NCBI GenBank assembly: GCA_026391755.1 | Contig: JAPLDN010000224.1 | Coordinates: forward strand, 1 to 5,458 | From: Bacteroidota bacterium | Lineage (GTDB): Bacteria; Bacteroidota; Bacteroidia; Bacteroidales; FEN-979 | DNA length: 5,458 bases | Direction of reading: 5' to 3' | Shown: in pieces, positions 1 to 5,458 of the stretch | How positions within the stretch are numbered: the stretch's first letter is position 1 | Layout of the letters: each line of letters starts with the position of its first letter | Notes under the pieces: generated by a model | What the model was told of the DNA's origin: nothing | The model's input: the letters and a program-made list of their open reading frames with translations, nothing else | Database searches by the model: none | Program-made: the position numbers and the translations under genes

Positions 1-1302
1 AGCAGGGTCCCGGGCGATGAGAGTGATAAGACCTGCCGAGGTAATTTGTTTGCCTGTCAGGGCCGCTGCAGCTGCGGTAATTATTTGTGATCCCTCATTA
101 CCTGATGGATTGTTCAAAGGAACATGGATACAGGCAAGAGCAAAACCCCTGTCAAGCAGGCTGATAAGATATGGACTAAAACCCTTACCATGTTCCCAGG
201 ACTCACCTGGCATTATCAGAAGAATCAGCGGTTTAGGCCTGATAAGGGTTTCTTCTTCTTCTCTTTTACTGATGAGCGATACGGGTATCCTTTCTCCTTT
301 GTTTCCAATGGCAGTTATGATACTGGCTTTATAATTATCCTGGGTGTAAAGTTTTATCTGCTTTTTCCAGCGTATGCCCATACGCATTGAATGGATGCCA
401 TAGGTATAACAAGTCGGAGGGGTGATAATACTTGAGTAGATAAAAACCAGTTTGTCTTCTTTTACATTGTAGGACAGGTCTGATATCTGCCCTTCCGGTT
501 CCGGGAAATTGATTTTATTCTCAATGCCGGGTCCCTGGTTATCGGCGAACAGGTTCGATATTTCAATTGAAGTCGTGAGATGCTTTTTTTGGACTATTGC
601 GAGATATTTCTGGTCAATGACCTCATATGAATCAATAAAAACACTGTCGTTTTCCTTCACGGCGGCTCTCCATCCCGCGGAGCCGGGACTTGAAGCCGGG
701 GCTATGAGTAAGCAGCGCATAGGCGCATTTTCATTTGAAAGGATCCATATGTTTTTACCGCCAAAATGATTGGCCCGGTAAAAGACACCTTTCTTGCGTG
801 CCATTAGAAGGACAGGGTTAAATGATTTAAGAGATGCAGGGAGCAAACGCACCTCCGAGGAAAACACCGAGAGGCTTTCAATAAAAATAAAGTTTCCGGA
901 AGAGGAAGTGTGAACACTGACCCTGAATGCAGGATCGGGTTCAGTATATATTACCCTGTCATCTTGTTTGTTCTTCCCGGTTGAAAGGACATGAACCTCA
1001 TTCCTGTTCTTAACAACGATTTTCCATTCAGGCGATTCAAAGATGCTGTCATCCCTTTGGGGTTGTAATGCATCTGTTGTTTGCCGGCGAACTGCAAGCT
1101 CTGCCGAAATACTATTCTCTAAGACACTATACTGATCCAGCCATTTTTCCGCATATTCATTTTCAGCTGTTAAATAAGCCTGAATTGAATTCACGTTTCC
1201 GGGAAGCTTCATCGCTTTGGGAGGGTGAGGTTTCATTTTACATGACACCATTAAAATCAGCAGGCAAATGAATGCCAAAGTAAAAAACAGGTAATTTTTC
1301 AT
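1..1302 (-). CDS. Lipoprotein of the S9A prolyl oligopeptidase / oligopeptidase B fold, probably catalytically inactive; C-terminus cut by window edge
   Basis: An open frame of 434 codons runs from ATG at 1302 off the left edge. Residues 1-20 form a lipoprotein signal peptide (Lys-Asn, then a hydrophobic stretch, then LMVS) before Cys21, so the mature protein should be lipid-anchored. Residues 40-50 (IQAYLTAENEY) match the YLxxENxY signature of the S9 N-terminal domain. Residues about 85-320 would be the beta-propeller, ending in a YSSxxTPxTxY segment typical of oligopeptidase B. From about 323 the hydrolase domain begins (NYKAS, then GERIPVSLISKR, then KPLILLI), with LLDRGF at 382-387. Key positions are changed: Met364 replaces the oxyanion Tyr, the HVRGGGELG loop reads HVPLNNPSG, about 16 following residues are absent, and Asp432 stands where the GGSAGG nucleophile Ser should be. 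The catalytic Asp and His would lie outside the window. An in-frame ATG at 1338 would add 12 residues; 1302 was chosen because it gives a normal signal peptide. Family assignment is by recalled motifs; inactivity is inferred. Confidence 0.75.
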   Translation of the reverse strand, partial: MKNYLFFTLAFICLLILMVSCKMKPHPPKAMKLPGNVNSIQAYLTAENEYAEKWLDQYSVLENSISAELAVRRQTTDALQPQRDDSIFESPEWKIVVKNRNEVHVLSTGKNKQDDRVIYTEPDPAFRVSVHTSSSGNFIFIESLSVFSSEVRLLPASLKSFNPVLLMARKKGVFYRANHFGGKNIWILSNENAPMRCLLIAPASSPGSAGWRAAVKENDSVFIDSYEVIDQKYLAIVQKKHLTTSIEISNLFADNQGPGIENKINFPEPEGQISDLSYNVKEDKLVFIYSSIITPPTCYTYGIHSMRMGIRWKKQIKLYTQDNYKASIITAIGNKGERIPVSLISKREEEETLIRPKPLILLIMPGESWEHGKGFSPYLISLLDRGFALACIHVPLNNPSGNEGSQIITAAAAALTGKQITSAGLITLIARDPA

Positions 1303-1373
1303 TGCAGCCGCATTTGCATATAGGTTATTGGGTGACATAGTCGGAATGTTATTATACTTTAGTCAGAATTGAA

Positions 1374-2717
1374 TTAATGCCCTGCTGCAACCTTGTTGAG
1401 ATTGTCAACATTACTATTTTTCCTGTATGTCACCACGAAAAATGTTGTTACTGAAGCAATGGCAAAGCACACTCCGCCAATGATCATTGCGCTCATGGGT
1501 TTTCCGCCAAAGAAAAGTGCGATCACATATCCGAGCAAACTTGATGCAATGACCTGGGGAATGACAATGAACAGGTTGAAGATACCCATCATAACACCGA
1601 ATTTATCAGGAGGTAAAGCCGGTGTGAGCATGGCGTAAGGCATTGAGAGAATACTCGACCATGCTATCCCGATGCAGGTCATCGAGAGGAGGAGTCCGTA
1701 TTTCCCGCTCATAAGCGTTATGCTTAACAGTCCGATGGCACCCATTGCGAGGCAGAGCGTATGAATCAGTTTCGGCCCTGCATATTTTGTGATCCTCAGG
1801 AGAACAAATGAGAATAAAAAGCAAACCGCGTTGTACATTGCGAAACAGAATCCCGCCCAGGAACCGGAGGTCTCCATCTCAACTGTGCCCGCTCTGGCAT
1901 GAAACACATTACCTGCAATTGCCGGGGAAAAATAAACCCACAAACAGAACATACCTATCCAGGTGAAGAACTGAACCAGGCCCAGTTCCCACATCCGTCT
2001 GGGTAAGTTTGAGATCAGCCGTACAATCTCTCCCAGCCCCAGCGTCCAGTCAAATTTCTGTGACCTTATAGCAGCCAGTTCCACTTCATCGGGAGGTGTC
2101 TCCTTTGTTGAAAATACGGTCCAAAGAACTGCTCCGATGAAGGCAACTGCGCCTATATAAAAAGACAATGTAACTGAAGCAGGAATATGCCCCTGACCTG
2201 CTTTATCCTGTGAGATCCCGAACCAGTTTGTCATCATCCAGGGAAGTGCAGAAGCAATGGTGCCTCCGAGACCTATAAAGAGCGACTGGATTGCAAAACC
2301 CTGGGAACTTTGTTCTTCCGGCAGGTTGTCGGCCACCATAGCCCTGAATGGCTGCATACTGGCATTGATGGTCCCGTCAAGAACCCAGAGAAGGCCTGCG
2401 GCGACCCAGAAAGTCGGCGAATTAGGCATAAAGACCAAAGCCAGGGAAGCCAGGATGGCTCCCACCAAAATATAAGGTCTGCGGCGACCCAGCCTGGTCC
2501 AGGTTCGATCACTCGCCTGTCCTATCAATGGCTGGATTATTACACCGGTTACCGGGGCAGCAAGCCAGAGCAAGGCAATCTGGCTGGGTCTTGCTCCAAG
2601 ATAGGAATAGATTGCGCTCATATTGGCCATCTGCAGGCCCCAGCCAAACTGAATGCCCAGGAAGCCAAAGCTCATGTTCCAGATCTGCCAGAAGCGCAGG
2701 TTGGGTTTGTTATGCAT
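1374..2717 (-). CDS. MFS sugar transporter of the SLC45 / sucrose-maltose (GPH-SUT-like) type, inner membrane, 12 helices
   Basis: The 447-residue protein is hydrophobic throughout, with about 12 predicted membrane segments. Motifs match plant SUT and animal SLC45 proton-coupled disaccharide carriers and bacterial MalY-like maltose transporters. They are GIQFGWGLQMAN in helix 1 (21-32), WLAAPVTGVIIQPLIG (51-66), the loop 2-3 motif SDRTWTRLGRRRP (69-81), a W-rich segment VQFFTWIGMFCLWVYFSP (248-265), and GIFNLFIVIPQV (378-389), close to the family's LNLxIVIPQ. A central cytoplasmic loop lies around residues 203-240. The start is well supported: PNLRFWQIWNMSFGFLGIQ is the usual N-terminus of this bacterial subgroup. 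The ATG overlaps the end of the branching-enzyme gene upstream by 8 nt, so translation is probably coupled. The substrate cannot be fixed from sequence; maltose, sucrose or a related alpha-glucoside is the inference, helped by the alpha-glucan neighbour. The gene appears intact. Confidence 0.88.
   Translation of the reverse strand: MHNKPNLRFWQIWNMSFGFLGIQFGWGLQMANMSAIYSYLGARPSQIALLWLAAPVTGVIIQPLIGQASDRTWTRLGRRRPYILVGAILASLALVFMPNSPTFWVAAGLLWVLDGTINASMQPFRAMVADNLPEEQSSQGFAIQSLFIGLGGTIASALPWMMTNWFGISQDKAGQGHIPASVTLSFYIGAVAFIGAVLWTVFSTKETPPDEVELAAIRSQKFDWTLGLGEIVRLISNLPRRMWELGLVQFFTWIGMFCLWVYFSPAIAGNVFHARAGTVEMETSGSWAGFCFAMYNAVCFLFSFVLLRITKYAGPKLIHTLCLAMGAIGLLSITLMSGKYGLLLSMTCIGIAWSSILSMPYAMLTPALPPDKFGVMMGIFNLFIVIPQVIASSLLGYVIALFFGGKPMSAMIIGGVCFAIASVTTFFVVTYRKNSNVDNLNKVAAGH
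2710..2717 (-). promoter_or_regulatory. 8-nt start/stop overlap (ATGCATAA) coupling branching enzyme and transporter translation
   Basis: On the minus strand the sequence ATGCATAA contains the transporter start ATG and ends in the branching-enzyme stop TAA; the transporter frame is +1 relative to the upstream gene. There is no clear Shine-Dalgarno sequence before the ATG. The preceding stretch is A-rich (codons for E-E-K-T-K-K, including a run of seven A). Such overlaps usually mean the terminating ribosome restarts on the downstream gene. The overlap is seen directly; the coupling is inferred. Confidence 0.75.
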
Positions 2718-4818
2718 TGGTGGATGCTTTTTTTGTTTTTTCTTCAGGCAGGACTCGCTCGAATACCTGGACCGTCCGGTTCGTGTTATAAATATTCAGG
2801 GAATGGGTGCTGTTACCCGGATTAAAAACGCTCGTATGAACATTGCTCTCATCAATTCTGCCAAAGCCTCCGAAAAAAGACGAGTCGGAATTCAGAACTA
2901 ACTTGTAATCGCCAGGTTCAGGAACAATGAAGGTATAATCCGGGATGGAATTAGCAGTATGGAAATTGAAAACGAAGAGCAAGCCTGCTTTTTCAAAAAT
3001 AACAGTTTTATTCTGGTGGTCCATCCATATCTGGCGGGCATAGTTTGCTTCAAGCAGGCGGTATGATTTTGCGATTTTCAGCATGTATTTGTCAAATTCT
3101 CCGAGAAAACGGTATTTCAGGTTTGGGTTCAGGACAAGGGACCACTGTCTTCTTGCATACTGATGACTCCAGTTGTTCCCTTCACGGGGAAAATCGATCC
3201 AGTCGGGATGCCCGAATTCATTCCCCATAAAGTTCAGGTAGGCCTGACCTCCGAGTGAGAGTGTGAAGAGACGGATCATCTTGTGAAGTGCAATTCCCCG
3301 GTCGATGATATGGCTTTCTTCCTCACGGCTCATTTTAAAGTAAATCTCGCTCTGCATCAGCCGGAATGCGATGGTCTGGTCGCCAACAAGGGCCTGGTCA
3401 TGAGACTCGCAGTATGCCACTGTTTTCACATCGGGGAGGCGGTCATTCATCACAGTCCACATCTCATGGATGTCCCATTCCTCATCCTTGCGCTCCTTGA
3501 GGGTCTTGATCCAGTAATCGGGAAGTGCCATCCCCAGCCTGAAATCGAACCCTATGCCACCATCTTTGACAGGCCTGCAAAGCCCGGGCATACCTGTTAC
3601 ATCTTCAGCAATTGTCACTGCCGAAGATTTGACCTGGTGAGCCAGGGTATTGGCAAGCTGCAGGTAAGTAATGGCATCCCATTCAACCCCTTCTTTGAAA
3701 TAGCCATCACGGTCCCATATCTCACGGTAGCCATGGTCAAAATACATCATAGAAGTAACCCCGTCGAAACGGAATCCGTCGAAATGAAATTCTTTCAGCC
3801 AGTATTTAACATTGGAAAGCAGGAACCTCCTGACTTCCTGTTTTCCATAGTCGAAACATTTGGAATCCCAGTGCGGATGGTTTCCCCTCGGGCCTGCATG
3901 AAAATACTGATGATCGGAACCATCCAGCATATTCAGCCCTTCATTTGTGTTCTTGGCTGCATGGGAGTGTACCAGGTCCATGATCACAGCTATGCCTTGT
4001 TCATGTGCTTTTTTAATAAGGTATTTCAGCTCTTCGGGAGTGCCAAAACGGCTTGAAACAGCAAAATAATTGGTAACATGATATCCGAAGGACCCATAAT
4101 AGGGGTGCTCGGCGATAGCCATCAGCTGAATTACATTATATCCTGCATTTTTGATATATGGAATAAGGTCATCGGCAAACTCCCAAAAAGTTCCTATCCC
4201 TTCCCGTTCCTGTGCCATCCCAGGATGACATTCATAAATGAACAGTTCATCGAGGTTGCCAAGCTCGAAATTATCGTTTTCCCAATCGAATGTGACAGGT
4301 GGATCCCAGATCTGCCCGGCGAAATCTTTAGTTTCCGGATCCTGGATCACCCTGGTAATATAAGCCGGGAGTCTTTCGTTCCAGCCCAGCTCGGAATGTA
4401 CCATAACCTTGATCTTCCCCTGGTGGATGAATCGCTCACCATAAATATTATCGGGAAGGAAAATCTCCCAGTTCCCGAATTTATCCCGGTTCAGCCTGTG
4501 CGCATACCGTTGCCAGTTATTGAAATCCCCGAAAAGATATACATCCTGGGCATGGGGAGCCCATTCCCTGTATACCCAGCCTTTTTGCTTGCGGTCATGA
4601 TGAATGCCATACCATAAATATGCATCGGCGAACTTTGAAAGGGACTTCCAATCGCCCTTAATTCCTGTAAGCACACTCTGGTAACGCTCATATCGTTCAT
4701 AAATCTCCTTTGCTACCGGTTCAAGCCAGGGGTCATTCTTTACAAGTTTCATTTTCTGAGGTTTGCCAGTTTCCATGGGTCTCTCATGTTTTTTGTTCAT
4801 GGTTATACAAACATACAT
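2710..4818 (-). CDS. glgB: 1,4-alpha-glucan branching enzyme, eukaryote-like GH13_8 type (EC 2.4.1.18)
   Basis: This cytoplasmic enzyme cuts alpha-1,4 glucan chains and rejoins them as alpha-1,6 branches in glycogen synthesis. Residues are counted from the longest start. A CBM48 domain lies at about 78-170 (YREWAPHAQDVYLFGDFNNW). The GH13 barrel runs from about 192 to 590. Region I is DLVHSH (281-286). Region II is FDGFRFDGVTSMMY with nucleophile Asp352. Region III is TIAED with acid/base Glu405. Region IV is ESHD with the transition-state stabiliser Asp474. An alpha-amylase C-terminal beta domain covers about 605-690. YHVTNYFAVSSRFGTPEEL and the NMLDGSDHQYFHAGPRG stretch resemble plant and animal branching enzymes, as in known Bacteroidota homologues, rather than E. 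coli GlgB. All catalytic residues are present and the length is normal. The coordinates give the outer bound of the frame. ATGs at 4800 and 4776 are more likely starts, because a -7-like motif overlaps the first codons and conserved sequence begins only at MKLVKNDPWLEP (residue 23). Confidence 0.95.
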   Translation of the reverse strand: MYVCITMNKKHERPMETGKPQKMKLVKNDPWLEPVAKEIYERYERYQSVLTGIKGDWKSLSKFADAYLWYGIHHDRKQKGWVYREWAPHAQDVYLFGDFNNWQRYAHRLNRDKFGNWEIFLPDNIYGERFIHQGKIKVMVHSELGWNERLPAYITRVIQDPETKDFAGQIWDPPVTFDWENDNFELGNLDELFIYECHPGMAQEREGIGTFWEFADDLIPYIKNAGYNVIQLMAIAEHPYYGSFGYHVTNYFAVSSRFGTPEELKYLIKKAHEQGIAVIMDLVHSHAAKNTNEGLNMLDGSDHQYFHAGPRGNHPHWDSKCFDYGKQEVRRFLLSNVKYWLKEFHFDGFRFDGVTSMMYFDHGYREIWDRDGYFKEGVEWDAITYLQLANTLAHQVKSSAVTIAEDVTGMPGLCRPVKDGGIGFDFRLGMALPDYWIKTLKERKDEEWDIHEMWTVMNDRLPDVKTVAYCESHDQALVGDQTIAFRLMQSEIYFKMSREEESHIIDRGIALHKMIRLFTLSLGGQAYLNFMGNEFGHPDWIDFPREGNNWSHQYARRQWSLVLNPNLKYRFLGEFDKYMLKIAKSYRLLEANYARQIWMDHQNKTVIFEKAGLLFVFNFHTANSIPDYTFIVPEPGDYKLVLNSDSSFFGGFGRIDESNVHTSVFNPGNSTHSLNIYNTNRTVQVFERVLPEEKTKKASTNA
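4808..4815 (-). promoter_or_regulatory. Candidate Bacteroidota -7 promoter element (TATGTTTG) for the branching-enzyme operon
   Basis: The minus strand reads TATGTTTG, a full match to the Bacteroidota sigma factor -7 consensus TAnnTTTG. A possible -33 TTG lies at 4843-4841, but the 25-nt spacer is longer than the usual 17-23, so that half is weak. Transcription would begin near 4803-4800, inside the longest possible reading frame, which favours translation starting at ATG 4800 (almost leaderless) or ATG 4776. Based on consensus matching only. Confidence 0.45.
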
Positions 4819-4860
4819 AAAAAGATGAAAGTAACAGATTCAACTGCAAGAATAAATTTC

Positions 4861-4868
4861 TACCTTTG
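4861..4868 (+). promoter_or_regulatory. Candidate Bacteroidota -7 promoter element (TACCTTTG) for the sensor gene
   Basis: TACCTTTG is a full match to the TAnnTTTG consensus and ends 21 nt before the ATG at 4890, which is a typical placing and would give a leader of about 10-15 nt. No good -33 TTG is visible at the usual distance. The region upstream of it overlaps the possible -33 zone of the divergent promoter on the other strand. Confidence 0.5.
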
Positions 4869-4889
4869 ATTTGGAATAAATCTCATTTC

Positions 4890-5458
4890 ATGTCACAGGC
4901 GGAATTCGCGGAAAATAAGTTCAGGCTGAACTGGAAACAGTTCATGTTTGTGATCCTGCTTATCTTCGGATTGTTTGCCGGAGGGCATTTTTACTACATT
5001 CAGCAGAGGGACGACATCCTTGAGATCAACAAGGAGTTCCTCTCGGCCGTTTCTGGTTTTAAAGTTCATGAGATCAACAACTGGATTGAGGAAAGAAAAG
5101 CTGAAGGTACATTCATTGCAGAAAGCGGGGAGTTCGTTTTACATTTTGCTAAACTACTGGAACGACCTGATAATAGCGATAACCGGCAATCTATTGGTGA
5201 CTGGCTGAACCCCATCAGGCGCAATCACGATTACAGCAATATTGTTTTGTTCGATTCCGAGGGCAGGAAGGTTTTCAGTCTTGTTGACAATAATACAGGG
5301 CCATGGGCCGAGGCATTAACCAGATCAGACATGGATCATCTCATCACCGGGAAGGTACTTCTCTCTGATATCAAAAAATACAAAAACGGGGCATCTTACC
5401 TTACCAGTTCTGTTGCATTGATATTGAACAAGGAAATTCTTGGCTATGCCGTCTTTTT
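4890..5458 (+). CDS. N-terminal part of a membrane-anchored sensor protein with an extracytoplasmic Cache-like domain, probably a sensor histidine kinase; cut by window edge
   Basis: An open frame of 189 codons runs from ATG 4890 off the right edge. Residues 1-17 are polar and charged (cytoplasmic), and residues about 18-37 (FMFVILLIFGLFAGG and following) form one membrane segment. The rest looks periplasmic. A helix with the pattern VHEINNWIEERKAEGTFIAES (59-79) and then NIVLFDSEGRKVFSLVD (117-133) and GKVLLSDIKKYKNGASYL (154-171) follow the order seen in Cache-like sensor domains at the N-termini of PAS-containing histidine kinases: an IxxWxxER helix, a beta strand with DxxGR, then a VxLSDL-like strand. 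No kinase, GGDEF or methyl-accepting part is inside the window, so the output domain is unknown; histidine kinase is the most likely by analogy. The start follows a -7 motif at 4861-4868, and the upstream frame offers no better ATG. The gene is divergent from the branching-enzyme operon and may or may not regulate it. Confidence 0.7.
   Translation, partial: MSQAEFAENKFRLNWKQFMFVILLIFGLFAGGHFYYIQQRDDILEINKEFLSAVSGFKVHEINNWIEERKAEGTFIAESGEFVLHFAKLLERPDNSDNRQSIGDWLNPIRRNHDYSNIVLFDSEGRKVFSLVDNNTGPWAEALTRSDMDHLITGKVLLSDIKKYKNGASYLTSSVALILNKEILGYAVF

Noticed and set aside
250..261. Four tandem TTC triplets (GAA on the coding strand)
   Set aside because: They encode a short Glu run in a surface loop of the S9A-like protein; a triplet repeat would not change frame, so phase variation is unlikely.
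17..769. Several plus-strand open frames of 86-105 codons
   Set aside because: They are shadows of the minus-strand S9A-like lipoprotein gene, whose translation shows coherent motifs and an intact signal peptide.
1339..1373. TATAAT-like sequence on the minus strand between the transporter and lipoprotein genes
   Set aside because: It resembles a proteobacterial -10 box, not the Bacteroidota TAnnTTTG motif, and has no suitable -35; probably chance in AT-rich DNA.
2310..2825. 171-codon open frame on the plus strand spanning the glgB/transporter junction
   Set aside because: Antisense to two well-supported genes, with low-complexity translation and no family resemblance.
3283..4056. 257-codon open frame on the plus strand
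   Set aside because: It lies wholly antisense to the conserved catalytic barrel of the branching enzyme and its translation resembles no family I know; it is a by-product of codon use.
4078..4617. 179-codon open frame on the plus strand
   Set aside because: Antisense to the CBM48 domain and first barrel strands of the branching enzyme; no recognisable domain or start signal.
1..5458. Search by eye for tRNA, rRNA, CRISPR repeats, insertion-sequence ends, riboswitches and strong terminators
   Set aside because: None found; the window is densely coding apart from two gaps of 71 nt, neither with a clear hairpin.

Overview
The window looks like chromosomal DNA from a member of the Bacteroidota, possibly a Bacteroidales-like environmental lineage. 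The reasons are a eukaryote-like (GH13_8) branching enzyme, an SLC45/SUT-type sugar transporter of the kind found in Bacteroidota, a lipoprotein version of an S9A peptidase, perfect matches to the Bacteroidota -7 promoter motif TAnnTTTG in the one divergent intergenic region, and starts without clear Shine-Dalgarno sequences. The assignment rests on reading the proteins by eye and no search was run.

Layout: three genes lie head to tail on the minus strand and one partial gene lies on the plus strand. Reading leftward from about 4.8 kb, the first gene encodes a complete 1,4-alpha-glucan branching enzyme (4818-2710). It overlaps by 8 nt a 12-helix MFS sugar transporter (2717-1374). After a 71-nt gap with no visible promoter or terminator comes a lipoprotein of the prolyl oligopeptidase/oligopeptidase B fold (from 1302, cut by the left edge). 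To the right, a 71-nt divergent region carries a -7 motif on each strand. A plus-strand gene (4890 to the right edge) then encodes the N-terminus of a membrane-anchored sensor protein, probably a histidine kinase.

How the genes may work together: the branching enzyme and transporter are almost certainly co-translated. They plausibly link uptake of an alpha-glucoside such as maltose or sucrose to storage as glycogen. The S9A-like lipoprotein is the most unusual item. It keeps the family's overall sequence pattern but has replaced the nucleophile Ser with Asp, the oxyanion Tyr with Met and the RGGGE loop with unrelated residues, so it is probably a non-catalytic pseudo-peptidase. The divergent sensor could control this locus, but nothing in the sequence proves it. 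No RNA gene, CRISPR array, insertion sequence, integrase or attachment site was seen.
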